Origin: Verrucomicrobiota bacterium
Lineage (GTDB): Bacteria; Auribacterota; JABMQX01; JAFGEW01
DNA length: 41,858 bases
Reading direction: 5' to 3'
Assembly: GCA_016931415.1 (NCBI GenBank)
Contig: JAFGEW010000034.1
Location: 1 to 41,858, forward strand
Part shown: piece after piece, positions 9,502-17,537 of the stretch
How positions within the stretch are numbered: the stretch's first letter is position 1
Layout: every line of letters starts with the position of its first letter
Translations under genes and position numbers: made by a program
Notes under the pieces: model-generated
The model's input: only the letters and a program-made list of their open reading frames with translations
The model's database searches: none
What the model was told of the DNA's origin: nothing

Positions 9502-10059
9502 TCAGCGCCCGGCCAGCATCTCCTCGACGGTCGCCACCAGCGCGTTCGTCCCGGCCAAGCGGCCCTTGCCTTCGTAGCCGCAGGCCAGGTATCCCGACTC
9601 GGGCTCGGCGAAGCGATACCCGAGGGACTTGAGCTTCTCGATGTTGGCCTGCACGATCGGGTTCTCCCACATGTGCACGTTCATGGCCGGGGCGAACGCG
9701 ACGGGGCAGTGCAGCGCCATGATGAGGCTGGTAAGTACGTCGTCGGCGATGCCGGCGGCCACCTTGCCGATGACGTTCGCCGTGGCCGGCGCCACGATGC
9801 AGGCGTCGGCCCAATCGCTCGTGGCGATGTGCTCGGGCGCCCAGCGCTCGCTCGAGGCAAACAGCGAGGTGAGCACGGGCCGCTCCGAGAGCGTCAGCAG
9901 CGTCTGCTCGCCGATGAAGGCCGCGCCGTGCTCGGTCAGCACGGTCTGCACCTCGGCGCCCGCCTCTTTGAGCCGGCGCACGAGATCGCACGCCTTGTAG
10001 GCGGCGATCGAGCCGGTGATGCCGACAACGATGCGGCGTTCCTTGAGTGTCTCGGCCAT
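9502..10059 (-). CDS. coaC: Phosphopantothenoylcysteine decarboxylase, stand-alone CoaC flavoprotein
   Basis: CoaC is the FMN-dependent decarboxylase that turns phosphopantothenoylcysteine into phosphopantetheine. The HFCD-family features are complete: GITGSIAAYKACDLVRRL (13-30), catalytic His77 (APEHIATS), APATANVIGKVAAGIADD (90-107), the PAMN motif (124-127) and the flexible-loop Cys160 (YLACGYEGKGRL). The 185-aa length fits a single-domain enzyme. ATG 10059 gives the standard N terminus; longer frames add non-conserved sequence. It lies downstream of yicC. The usual gmk and rpoZ genes of the yicC-gmk-rpoZ-coaBC order are absent between them. Confidence 0.94.
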   Translation of the reverse strand: MAETLKERRIVVGITGSIAAYKACDLVRRLKEAGAEVQTVLTEHGAAFIGEQTLLTLSERPVLTSLFASSERWAPEHIATSDWADACIVAPATANVIGKVAAGIADDVLTSLIMALHCPVAFAPAMNVHMWENPIVQANIEKLKSLGYRFAEPESGYLACGYEGKGRLAGTNALVATVEEMLAGR

Positions 10060-10140
10060 GGCCTCTACTCTTCTCTCTTCTCGCCACGGGGTCGCGGGGA
10101 CGACGGGCAATGGTACAGTCTGTTTCTCTGTGGTTCTCTT

Positions 10141-11019
10141 CTACTCGACGTTGCGGACCTGCTCGCGGATCTTTTCGAGGGCGCTCTTGGCGAGCACGAC
10201 GCGGTTGGTGATATCGAGCTCCTGTGACTTGTTGCCCATCGTGTTGAGCTCGCGGTGCATCTCCTGGGTGAGGAACTCGAGCGTGCGCCCGACGGCGGGA
10301 TCATCGGCGCGTAGGTACGAGTGAAACTGCTCGACGTGGCTGCGCAGCCGCATGAGCTCCTCGGAAATGTCGAGCTTGTCGGCGAGAATCGCCGCCTCGC
10401 GCACGAGGCGGTCGCCGTTGTCGACGAGCTCGATGGCCAGCTCGCGCAGCCGCTCGGTGACGCGCTGGCGGAAGCGCTCGACGGCGGCTGGGGCGGCCTG
10501 CTCGATGGCGTCGACGTGGGCGACAATCTCGCCGAGGCGGCCCTCGAAGTCGCGGCGGATCGCCTCGCCCTCGGTCGTCTTCATCTCAAGCAGCCGGGTA
10601 AGCGCCTCGTCGAGCGGCGCTTCGACGGCGGGCCAGAAGCGCTCGGCGTCGGCGGTGCCGTTGCGGAAGGTGAGCACCTCCTTGTTGCGGGCGATGGTCT
10701 CGAACGCCACCGGGCCATCATAGCCCAGCGCGTCGCGCAATTGCTGGTAACTCTCCTTGACCATCCGGGCCAGCGGCTCGTTGGGTTCGACGGCTTGGGT
10801 CTCGCCGGCGGCCAGCCGTGCCGACACCGTGCAGTTGACCTTGCCGCGGCCCGCGGCGGCGAGCCGTCTCCGCACCTGGGGCTCGAGCGCGCTCAGCTCG
10901 CGCGGCAGGTTGACGTCGATCTCGAGGTGCTTGCGGTTGACACTCTGCAGCTCGACGAGGACGGTGCCGTGCTCGTCGGTGTGTTCACCGCGGCCGAATG
11001 CTGTCATGCTCCTGATCAC
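10141..11019 (-). CDS. YicC/YloC-family endoribonuclease
   Basis: This is a 292-aa member of the YicC family, known in E. coli and Bacillus as a stress-linked endoribonuclease. The hallmark start is present as a GTG-initiated VIRSMTAFGRGE. The segment VELQSVNRKHLEIDVNLPREL follows, then a long helical middle. The C-terminal DUF1732 block reads LVREAAILADKLDISEELMRLRSHVEQF and FLTQEMHRELNTMGNKSQ. AGGAGA lies 5 nt before the GTG at 11019 and is itself part of a tandem repeat. It heads the run yicC-coaC-coaB-kinase-regulator. Confidence 0.93.
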   Translation of the reverse strand: MIRSMTAFGRGEHTDEHGTVLVELQSVNRKHLEIDVNLPRELSALEPQVRRRLAAAGRGKVNCTVSARLAAGETQAVEPNEPLARMVKESYQQLRDALGYDGPVAFETIARNKEVLTFRNGTADAERFWPAVEAPLDEALTRLLEMKTTEGEAIRRDFEGRLGEIVAHVDAIEQAAPAAVERFRQRVTERLRELAIELVDNGDRLVREAAILADKLDISEELMRLRSHVEQFHSYLRADDPAVGRTLEFLTQEMHRELNTMGNKSQELDITNRVVLAKSALEKIREQVRNVE

Positions 11020-11022
11020 TCT

Positions 11023-11062
11023 GCTCTCCTGAGCCCGCTCTCCTGAGCGCGCTCTCCTGAGC
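11023..11062. repeat. Three tandem 14-bp repeats over the yicC ribosome-binding region
   Basis: The 12-nt unit GCTCTCCTGAGC occurs at 11023-11034, 11037-11048 and 11051-11062, with a 14-nt period. On the yicC strand each unit reads GCTCAGGAGAGC, an imperfect hairpin (GCTC/GAGC) enclosing a Shine-Dalgarno-like AGGAGA. The copy nearest the gene supplies the likely ribosome site. Confidence 0.8.
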
Positions 11063-11255
11063 GCGTCCTGCCGGACACGGTCGCCCGAACGCAGGCTCCT
11101 CAACGCGTTCTACCGGCGCCGCTGCGGGCGGCGTGCACACACGACACCACACGATGTATGCTGGCAGAAACCACGACGGCCCGCAACGGCAAACTGCCGG
11201 GGCGACCATCACCGGGCAGCCCGATAGTCCGCGCGACGGGGTTGGCGCGAGCGGC

Positions 11256-11909
11256 TCAACGCGCCGTCCGGCGGCGGACGAGGCGCTCGAACGTGGGGCG
11301 GTGTTCGATCTGCCGCCGGATCACCTCGGAGGCGAACCGCTCTTGCTCGGCCGTCATGGTGAAGGAGCCGCGGGGCAGCCCGTCGCGGTAGAAGACGAGC
11401 ATTCGGCGATCGAGCTCATTGGGGGAGAGGTTCGAGCACGATGCTCGCAACAGCTCCCGCATCTCAGCCAGAGCCCAACAGCCGATATCCAGATTGGTTT
11501 CCAGATCGAGCGGTTCGCTGGTCAACGGCTGGCCGCATCCGGGCGCCTGGCAGGTCTGCCTCTCGAGCGCGCTCGTGTATTGCTCGCGCTTGTTCAGGTC
11601 GTGGTTGGGGAACCTGCGGTGGGAGCAGATGTAGCCCCACGCCGTGATGCCGTGGGCGGCGCGGTAGCTCTCCAACACGCCCTGTGTGACCAGCATCAGA
11701 CCGAGCCGGTCCTCGTTGTCGGTCTGGGGCATGCGGGGCAGCACATCGATCAGGGCCTTGACCAGCGCGGGATCGAGATCGTGGCGGTTGGCCGCCTCAG
11801 CGATCATCTCGTCGTGGCGGTGCTCGTACCACCACGAGTAGTGGGAGTATGAAGCGGCAGCGGCGGCGAGAATGACGACGCCGAGCACGATGAGCATGAC
11901 GAGTTTCAT
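11256..11909 (-). CDS. Membrane-anchored lysozyme-fold (SLT-like) protein lacking catalytic Glu
   Basis: Residues 1-20 form a hydrophobic signal anchor. The 217-aa protein then follows the pattern of a soluble lytic transglycosylase: AANRHDLDPALVKALIDV (40-56), GLMLVTQG (70-77), a Cys-containing insertion, and NLDIGCWALAEMREL matching the NIxxGxxYLxxL motif. The catalytic Glu normally follows 'VKAVIxxE'; here the position is Leu57 (DVLPRM). It is therefore probably inactive on peptidoglycan and may bind it or act as a scaffold. It overlaps the upstream peptidase gene by 4 bp (ATGA) and has AGGAG upstream, so the two are co-translated. The fold assignment is by motif only. Confidence 0.65.
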   Translation of the reverse strand: MKLVMLIVLGVVILAAAAASYSHYSWWYEHRHDEMIAEAANRHDLDPALVKALIDVLPRMPQTDNEDRLGLMLVTQGVLESYRAAHGITAWGYICSHRRFPNHDLNKREQYTSALERQTCQAPGCGQPLTSEPLDLETNLDIGCWALAEMRELLRASCSNLSPNELDRRMLVFYRDGLPRGSFTMTAEQERFASEVIRRQIEHRPTFERLVRRRTAR

Positions 11910-13258
11910 GGTGTCTCCTGGTCGACTCCGGTGCCGGCCTGCGGTGCGCCGGGAGCGAGTGCCTTGAGCGCGGCGCGTGCGGCCGACTCGGGGTGCCCCT
12001 CGACGCTGAGCACGCGTGTCCCTTCGCTCACGATGAAGGCGACGGCGTTCTTCCCTGTTATCGTCACAACGGGGCCGTCCTGTTCGGTCTTTCTGCGGCC
12101 CTCGAGTTTCTTGCCGACGACCCTGAGGGAGGCCGCGGCGAATTCCCCGGCATCGCGCTCGGAGTCCCACACCGTGCTCCAGACCAGGATGTAGGCGGCA
12201 GCCGACTCGCCACCGGCCGGTGCCTCGTCGAGAAGGTAGAAGTGCAGGCGGTCGCCGTCCCAGCCGCGCGACGGCTTGCGGGCGCGCAGGCGGCCCAAGT
12301 GGAGGCGGAACAGCGTCTGGATGTAGAGTTCGCCGAGCACATCGTCGGCGGCGAGGCGCCAGTGCTCGCCGAGGCGGGCGCTCAGATCGGGCAGCTCGAC
12401 GGGCGTCGGCTCGTCGCGTGCCTCGATGTACTTCTCGCGGTAATGGAGCACCTGCTCGGTGGAGGTGGGCGGCGCGGCGAAGGCCTCGCCGAGCGCCGCC
12501 CAGCCGCCGCGCTTGTGCAGCGCTTTGGCGAAGTCGAATCCGTTGCGGTAGACAAAGTCCATCTCGCGCTGGAACAGATAGGGCATCGCCGGGCCCTTGG
12601 TCGAGCTGCCGGTCGTTGTCCCGAGCAAGTCGCTCAGGACGAGCTGGGTGTGGCCGCGCGCGTACTCGATCGTGGCGAGCATGGCGTCGCCTTCGACCAG
12701 CGCGAGCGCCGCCGTCGCCGGGTCGCTCAGCGCGCCCTTGAGTGGGAGCGCGTCGAGGTCGAAGTGCTGATCCTGGAGCGCGTGAACCAGCTCATGGAGT
12801 TCGGCGATGCGCTGCATCACGGCGGGCATCTTGAGATCGCCGATCAGGTGGACGGTGTCTGAGTCCTGGTCATAGAAGGCCACCACCCCGTTGGCGTAGG
12901 CCAGGATCATGTCGTCGAGCAGCCCCTCGGCCGACGTGAGGAGGCCGAGCTTCTCGTACGCGAGCCGCTTTTCGTTGAGCCGACGCTCATCGAGCCCTTC
13001 GAGCATCGTTTTGCGCAGGAAGGGGGCAAGCTCCTCGTATCGCAGCCGCTGATACAGCGGCGGCTGTTTGAACTGGAGGCCGCGGGCGGCTTCGGCCATC
13101 TCCTGCATCTTTGTCAGCTCAGTGGGGCGGTAGGGGTCGGCGGCGGCGAGCGACCCCGACGGCGCACCGACGCACAACGCGAGGGCGCCGGCCAGGACGA
13201 CCCACCGCACGCCTTTGCCTCGGCGGCCTCGGGGTGCGCGTGCGGCCGTGCGGCTCAT
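11906..13258 (-). CDS. Secreted HExxH metallopeptidase-like protein
   Basis: This 450-aa protein has a long signal peptide (basic start, hydrophobic 18-40, Ala-rich cleavage region). HELVH (155-159) is a zincin motif, followed by ALQDQHFDLD. LVEGDA, with Glu189 about 30 residues later, gives the usual third zinc ligand of gluzincins. The rest is mixed helical with no second domain I recognise. GGAGGAG lies 7 nt before the ATG. The SLT-like gene follows with a 4-bp overlap, so the pair probably works together at the cell envelope. Substrate and exact peptidase family are unknown. Confidence 0.75.
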   Translation of the reverse strand: MSRTAARAPRGRRGKGVRWVVLAGALALCVGAPSGSLAAADPYRPTELTKMQEMAEAARGLQFKQPPLYQRLRYEELAPFLRKTMLEGLDERRLNEKRLAYEKLGLLTSAEGLLDDMILAYANGVVAFYDQDSDTVHLIGDLKMPAVMQRIAELHELVHALQDQHFDLDALPLKGALSDPATAALALVEGDAMLATIEYARGHTQLVLSDLLGTTTGSSTKGPAMPYLFQREMDFVYRNGFDFAKALHKRGGWAALGEAFAAPPTSTEQVLHYREKYIEARDEPTPVELPDLSARLGEHWRLAADDVLGELYIQTLFRLHLGRLRARKPSRGWDGDRLHFYLLDEAPAGGESAAAYILVWSTVWDSERDAGEFAAASLRVVGKKLEGRRKTEQDGPVVTITGKNAVAFIVSEGTRVLSVEGHPESAARAALKALAPGAPQAGTGVDQETP

Positions 13259-13409
13259 CGTGGTGCTCCTCCGTGCTGATGCGTTCGCGTTCGAGATCCC
13301 TGAGTCTCGGTTCGGACGACGCCCGCAGTCTAGCGGCGGTTGCGCCTTGCGTCAACGTCACGTCGCGCCGCCGGTGCAACGCGGTGACCGGCTCGGCGCG
13401 AAAATGGTG

Positions 13410-13438
13410 TTGACACGCCCTGGAGCGCCTCCTACGAT
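13410..13438 (+). promoter_or_regulatory. Sigma-70-type promoter for the small conserved gene
   Basis: TTGACA (13410-13415), a 17-bp spacer and TACGAT (13433-13438) form a promoter with a perfect -35 box. Transcription would start near 13445, giving a leader of about 145 nt before the gene at 13591. The rest of the 13259-13590 gap shows no gene. Confidence 0.55.
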
Positions 13439-13590
13439 GCGCCCCGAGCCGGATCATCCGCCCGCGAGAGGTCGATCGCCGGCCTCATGGCGCCCGCGCG
13501 ATCGGAATCGCCGGGTCGGCCCCATGTTCTGCGGGTCTGGTTGGCGGCCGGGACGCTGGATCAAGCACGAGCGAGTCGAAGGAGGGAACG

Positions 13591-13791
13591 ATGGCCTATA
13601 GCGTCAAGAGCAAGAAGACAGGCAAGACGTACTTCCTGCACGAGAAAGAAGTGGTCCTCAAGGGCGGCCGCAAGCAGACGATCTACTACTTCGCCGGCGA
13701 AGCCAAGGCGGGAGCGCTGGACGCCCTGCCGGCGGGCCGGGTTGTCATCGAGAACGAGCGCACCGGTCTGCCGATGCTCAAGAAGGGCTGA
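13591..13791 (+). CDS. Small conserved protein of unknown function (66 aa)
   Basis: This basic 66-aa protein begins MAYSVKSKKTGKTYFLH, continues with GGRKQTIYYF and ends with ENERTGLPMLKKG. I recognise it as a type of short, well-conserved protein found in many bacterial genomes without assigned function. Predicted beta strands and many Lys/Arg suggest a small soluble protein, perhaps nucleic-acid binding, but that is a guess. GGAGGGAACG immediately precedes the ATG. A good promoter lies about 150 bp upstream and a stem-loop terminator about 60 bp downstream, so it is a single-gene transcription unit. Confidence 0.88.
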   Translation: MAYSVKSKKTGKTYFLHEKEVVLKGGRKQTIYYFAGEAKAGALDALPAGRVVIENERTGLPMLKKG

Positions 13792-13848
13792 GCCGCCGCT
13801 CGCGCGCGGCGCGAGCATCACACGCTTGCATTCTTACTGGAGCAAACC

Positions 13849-13900
13849 AAGGGGCTGCCCTCTCCGCCGGCCAAGGGCGGAGGGGCGACCCCTTTGTGTT
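13849..13900 (+). terminator. Stem-loop terminator downstream of the 66-aa gene
   Basis: AAGGGG (13849-13854) pairs with CCCCTT (13889-13894). Inside it, CCTCTCCGCC pairs with GGCGGAGGG, and the sequence ends in TTTGTGTTT. The long GC stem with a U-rich tail fits intrinsic termination for the plus-strand gene. It also lies between convergent genes and could serve both. Confidence 0.65.
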
Positions 13901-13957
13901 TGGTGCGTCGCACAGCGCGTCCACCCTCGGGCCGGTGCCAGGTCCATGCGCCGCCGC

Positions 13958-14386
13958 TCAGAACAGGAAGCGGCGTGTCAGCGTCACGATCCAGGCGGCC
14001 AGCGCCAGGGCCAACCCGCCGCGGACGAGCACGCGACACGACCGGTCGAAGAAGCGTTTCGGCACCAGGGCGGCGTACCGCGCGAATACGAGCACGGCCA
14101 ACACGCAGAGGACCATGCCAAGCGGGTTCAACTGCAGCGAGGTGATCGGGTGGCCGCTGGTGAGCGCAAAGATGGCCCGCGTTGTGCCGCAACCGGGGCA
14201 GGGGATGCCGAACAGCGCGCGCAATGGGCAGACCGTCGGCGCGTGGGCCACCACGTGAAGCGCCCACGGTGAGACAAGCACGACCAAGCCGGCTGCCGCG
14301 AGCCCTCCGGCGATCCGCCACACGACCGGCAGCCGCGCGAACCTGATGCCCCACGTCCTTCTGCTTCCATCCACTGTCACATCCAT
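13958..14386 (-). CDS. DUF2752 membrane protein
   Basis: This 142-aa membrane protein has three hydrophobic helices. Its DUF2752 signature is CPLRALFGIPCPGCGTTR followed by GHPITSLQLNPLG. The CPGCGxTR motif is very widely conserved in bacteria, but its function is not established. The start at ATG 14386 is 11 bp after the preceding small membrane gene and removes a 27-residue non-conserved extension. It closes the RodZ-like/small TM/DUF2752 set. Confidence 0.88.
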   Translation of the reverse strand: MDVTVDGSRRTWGIRFARLPVVWRIAGGLAAAGLVVLVSPWALHVVAHAPTVCPLRALFGIPCPGCGTTRAIFALTSGHPITSLQLNPLGMVLCVLAVLVFARYAALVPKRFFDRSCRVLVRGGLALALAAWIVTLTRRFLF

Positions 14387-14397
14387 GTGCCGACCTG

Positions 14398-14583
14398 TCA
14401 GCGGGTCATGAGCGCCGGGTTTCTCATGTTGGGAGCAGACATCCTGTTCTGTTCGTTCGGTTCCCACCTGCGGAACGAGGCCGCCGCAACCGCGAGAACA
14501 GCGAGGTAGGCGAGGATGAGAGACCCGAGAATGCCGAAGATGAGGGCATGCGTCGCCTCCGGCCGCCTACTCCTCCCCCTCAT
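14398..14583 (-). CDS. Putative small single-pass membrane protein
   Basis: This 61-aa frame has a basic N terminus, one strong hydrophobic segment (about residues 12-36, ALIFGILGSLILAYLAVLA) and a polar tail. It starts inside the last codons of the RodZ-like gene (17-bp overlap) and ends 11 bp before the DUF2752 start. Its position fills the gap exactly, and Gly-rich 'FGILGS' helices are common next to DUF2752 genes. It could still be a chance frame; the start is not certain because the G-rich ribosome site lies within it. Confidence 0.45.
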   Translation of the reverse strand: MRGRSRRPEATHALIFGILGSLILAYLAVLAVAAASFRRWEPNEQNRMSAPNMRNPALMTR

Positions 14584-15397
14584 GGGAGAAGTGGAAGCCT
14601 TCGCTGTCGTACGAGATCGTCACGGGGCCGGTGCCGAGGTCCTCGGTGATCGGCGTGCCGTCCGTGTAGACCTGCACCAGTGCGGCGTCGGTCATGGTGA
14701 TTTCGACCCGCTCTTGCCCGGAGGCTGTATAGGAGCCGCCCGCCGCGATAACCTCGTCGGTCTTGGCCACTGTGCCGTCCTGCACGACGCTCTGGAGCAC
14801 AACGTTTTCCTTGGCGACGATCTTGATCTCGTAGTGCCTCCCCGGAGGGAGGGTTGTGCCGCCCGCATCGCCGGGCAACGGGGTCTCGTGTGACAGCCCG
14901 TCGCCGGGGGCATCGCCGGGCGCCGGTTCGTCGTGACGCAGGCCGAGGATCCGGTCAAGGTTGACGTAGACGTAAGCGGCGCCGACCAGGATGGCGGCGA
15001 TGACGACGACAAGGAGCACGGTCCGGACGGCGCGACCCGCGCCGCGGCGCCGGCCGGGGCGGTAGTCCTTGTGCGACATCGGGCCGACGTTGCGCACGTA
15101 GAGCTTGGTCTTGAGCGGGCGCCTCAACGCGTCGAAGGCGCCGAGGATCGCCTCGGCGTCAGCTTCGAGGTACTCAGCATAGATGCGCACAAACCCGCGC
15201 GCGTAGGCCAGCGGGGTGTCGTGGAGCACGCCGCCGGCCTCAATGGCCTCGACTTTGTCGGCCGGGACGCGTGTCGCCTCGGCGACCTGTTGGACCGACA
15301 GCCCTTTGGCCTCGCGCAGGGCCTTGAGCTGGGCGCCGTACGGCTGCGGCGCCTCGCCCGAGGAGTGTTCATCGAGCATCGAGGTCGAGAATGGCAT
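14567..15397 (-). CDS. RodZ-like protein: HTH_25, TM helix, DUF4115
   Basis: The 276-aa protein has a cytoplasmic helix-turn-helix domain (about 18-85: GAQLKALREAKGLSVQQVAEATRVPADKVEAIE). A basic linker (RPGRRRGAGR) leads to one transmembrane helix (about 124-145). The outer domain ends in a DUF4115-type beta fold. In RodZ this arrangement links MreB to the cell-wall elongation machinery. The outer domain here is compact and the linker has a Pro/Gly/Asp-rich stretch. ATG 15397 has AGGTG 4 nt upstream. mreB is not in the window, so a cell-shape role is inference from architecture. Confidence 0.85.
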   Translation of the reverse strand: MPFSTSMLDEHSSGEAPQPYGAQLKALREAKGLSVQQVAEATRVPADKVEAIEAGGVLHDTPLAYARGFVRIYAEYLEADAEAILGAFDALRRPLKTKLYVRNVGPMSHKDYRPGRRRGAGRAVRTVLLVVVIAAILVGAAYVYVNLDRILGLRHDEPAPGDAPGDGLSHETPLPGDAGGTTLPPGRHYEIKIVAKENVVLQSVVQDGTVAKTDEVIAAGGSYTASGQERVEITMTDAALVQVYTDGTPITEDLGTGPVTISYDSEGFHFSHEGEE

Positions 15398-15717
15398 ACG
15401 GCACCTGGTAACCTCATCTCTGTCCGACGCGGGTGCCGCATTCCTGCCAGCCGCACCCGCAGACAGTCTGCCAGAGCCATTACTGCCGCGCAAACGAAAT
15501 CCGTCTCACGAGCGCTTGAGACCCGGCCGGGTCCTCGGCCCGACTGGGTGGTCCCTGGGGAACACGATGCCAACGGTCGAGGGTGTTGCATCTGGCGCGG
15601 GAATTGCGTACGTTGGTGGCGGCAGCGCATGCTTGCTCGCCGGTGTCGTACCGGCACAACGGAGCGTGAACAGGGGTCACATGCAGCACAGGAGCCTTCG
15701 GCTCCTTACGAGCGGCT
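15398..15717. other. Divergent intergenic region between RodZ-like gene and cheX
   Basis: This 320-bp gap should hold promoters for both genes. I see no strong sigma-70 boxes. Short open frames cross it, but none has a recognisable sequence. The clearest structure is the hairpin at 15690-15706. Confidence 0.5.
15690..15706 (+). promoter_or_regulatory. Hairpin in the cheX leader
   Basis: AGGAGCC (15690-15696) and GGCTCCT (15700-15706) form a perfect 7-bp stem with a TTC loop, ending 11 nt before the cheX ATG. No other good ribosome site is seen, so the stem probably affects access to the start region. No T-run follows, so it is not a terminator. Confidence 0.45.
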
Positions 15718-16209
15718 ATGCCAATCGGACAGACCGTTGACGTCAGATACGTCAATCCCTTCGTGGCCAGCGCCATGAACGCGGTTCTCACCTTGTGCAA
15801 GGTCGAGATGCAGCGCGGGGTGCCGTATGTGAAAGACCCCGCACAACCGCGCGACTACGACGTCTCCGGCGGGATCGCCCTGACGGGCCGACTCACGGGC
15901 GTGGTGAGCATCAACTTCACGCGTAACGTGATCTGCTCGCTCGCCACAAAGATCCTGGGCGAACCCGTCTCGACGATCAACCATGTCGTCTGTGACCTCG
16001 TTGGCGAGATGGCCAACATCGTTGCCGGTACGGCCAAGCAGTACATGCCGGAGGAGGAGGACTTCAAGATCTCGCTGCCGACGGTTGTCTCAGGCCGTTT
16101 CCAGTCGCACAGCTACCCGCCCGGGGTCCCCTGCATCGTTGTGCCGTTCAAGACCGCGCCCGGCGAATTCACGATCGAGGTGGCCATCCGCGTCACTCAG
16201 AAGAACTAG
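15718..16209 (+). CDS. cheX: CheX-type chemotaxis phosphatase/CheC-like protein
   Basis: The 163-aa protein has the CheC/CheX fold signature. The segment DLVGEMANIVAGTAKQ places the phosphatase residues Glu97 and Asn100 in the E-x2-N arrangement that removes phosphate from CheY-like proteins. The opening VNPFVASAMNAVLTLCKVEM and the VSGGIALTGRLTGVVSINF strand are also family-typical. Only one E-x2-N motif is present, as in CheX. No chemotaxis genes lie nearby, so it may act on another receiver domain. Its stop and that of the opposite gene share the palindrome CTAG (16206-16209). Confidence 0.88.
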   Translation: MPIGQTVDVRYVNPFVASAMNAVLTLCKVEMQRGVPYVKDPAQPRDYDVSGGIALTGRLTGVVSINFTRNVICSLATKILGEPVSTINHVVCDLVGEMANIVAGTAKQYMPEEEDFKISLPTVVSGRFQSHSYPPGVPCIVVPFKTAPGEFTIEVAIRVTQKN

Positions 16210-16500
16210 TCCGTTCTTTGCCCCTCGGTGAGCCAGTCGAGCGTCTGACCGATGTGCAGTTTGCCTTGGTATGGACTGAGGCAGGCACCGATGAGCTCGC
16301 CGTGCTCCGCCGCGTGGACGTGAAGCGCCGAGAAGGGGGAACAGAACTCCACCTCGTGATTGATGACGGCATACTCGAGATTCGCCGAGAGCGACGCCAG
16401 AGACGTGCGCGCTGACTCAGGCGTGAAGCCGACGAGAATCTCGCGGCTCGCGCCGCTGGAGAACTCATAGAGGCAAACGGGCTTCACGATGCTCTCCGAG
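16206..16500 (-). pseudogene. Frameshifted 3' part of the 16465-17349 gene
   Basis: From about 16500 down to the stop at 16206, a second minus-strand frame looks coding. It reads ESIVKPVCLYEFSSGASR onwards, then SLSANLEYAVINHEVEF and ends with LHIGQTLDWLTEGQ. In the same frame upstream of about 16500 the translation is Arg/Ser-rich shadow sequence. The frame above stops at 16465 after a non-protein-like tail (HREARLPL). A single-base indel near 16480-16505 would join them into one protein of about 380 residues. It may be a true frameshift or a sequencing error; no long homopolymer is present. Confidence 0.65.
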
Positions 16501-17349
16501 GCCGGAGGCGCAGTGGACGAATCCCGTGTGTCCTGCCGGGCAGAGGAACTTGCCGTCGACGAGGTGGCGCATCGTGCTGGACTCCGGGTCGTATTCGCCG
16601 ATCGTGCCCTCGCCGAGCACCAGGGTGTGCGCACCGACCTGGGCTGCCGCTGCTTTGGGCAGTCGCGCCAGCTCCTCGTAGGGCGGCGAGGCGCGCACAA
16701 TGACCGCCTCTCCCTTGCCGTACGGATTCTCCTTGGCCCTGAAACACACGACAATGCACCCGCCCGCCTCGAAGCCGCCGTTAGGCCACTCATTCCTGGC
16801 AGGGTTTCCCGTGACCACCCGGGCGTAGGTATCGCACCCCAAGTCGCAACGGACGGCGTCGTAGTCAACCTGGCAGAGCACGTGCCGCTCGCTCATGCCG
16901 AGCACGGTGTTGGGCGCGGCCCTGCTTTCGTGGAAATCCCGCAGCTCGATCGTCGTGGTTGGGCGTTGGCCCATCGGGTCGATGAAGACGAAGTCCATCT
17001 CGACGCCCCCGCGCGGCGCCGTGCAGGCCATGATTCGGCCGTCGTCGAGCCGTCTCGCGCGCAGGATCATCCTCTTGGTCTTGTAGACGTGTCTGATCTT
17101 GCCGCTGGCGAATCCAACGCGAGAGATCGTCGCAAACGACCTGACGCGTCCCAGCACGATTGCCCGCCCGCCCTGCTCGGCCGTAAGCCGGTCGAGGCGC
17201 TGCTGCTTGTCGGCGTACTCTCTTCGATGGCGCGCCTTCACGGACTCGTAGTGCATCAAGCGCGCCGCAAGGAAGATGCAGCCCGATCCCGAAAGGAGAA
17301 GGAGCAAGAGAACGGTCAACGGGAGGAATCGAGTGGCGTAGGCTCGCAT
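16465..17349 (-). CDS. Membrane-anchored protein of unknown function, interrupted by frameshift
   Basis: Residues 8-31 form an N-terminal hydrophobic anchor (LTVLLLLLLSGSGC), with Cys24 in only a weak lipobox. A charged coiled segment follows (35-60: HRREYADKQQRLDRL). The remainder alternates short strands and turns such as AIVLGRVRSF, DDGRIMAC, EMDFVFIDP, NTVLGMSERHVLCQVDY and HTLVLGEGTIGEYD, which resembles a beta-propeller. The last residues are out of frame: the natural C terminus continues in another frame down to 16206. It is transcribed divergently from the HEAT/PQQ gene, which also has an N-terminal anchor and propeller repeats, so the two may be related in function. Confidence 0.7.
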   Translation of the reverse strand: MRAYATRFLPLTVLLLLLLSGSGCIFLAARLMHYESVKARHRREYADKQQRLDRLTAEQGGRAIVLGRVRSFATISRVGFASGKIRHVYKTKRMILRARRLDDGRIMACTAPRGGVEMDFVFIDPMGQRPTTTIELRDFHESRAAPNTVLGMSERHVLCQVDYDAVRCDLGCDTYARVVTGNPARNEWPNGGFEAGGCIVVCFRAKENPYGKGEAVIVRASPPYEELARLPKAAAAQVGAHTLVLGEGTIGEYDPESSTMRHLVDGKFLCPAGHTGFVHCASGLGEHREARLPL

Positions 17350-17537
17350 TGGCCGGAGCCCCTTCTGCTGGTCTGATGCGCGCGGCGATCTTGCTGCGCT
17401 CCCCGTTCTGTGGGGACCGCAGGCGCGATGAAAGGTTCAGTCCGGTTTCGTCGGAGTTCTCCGGTTCGTGCCTTGCGGGCATCCGCTTCCCGGCGTACAT
17501 ACACGGTAGGAATGCTCGAGAGAAGGGAACTCTGCCG

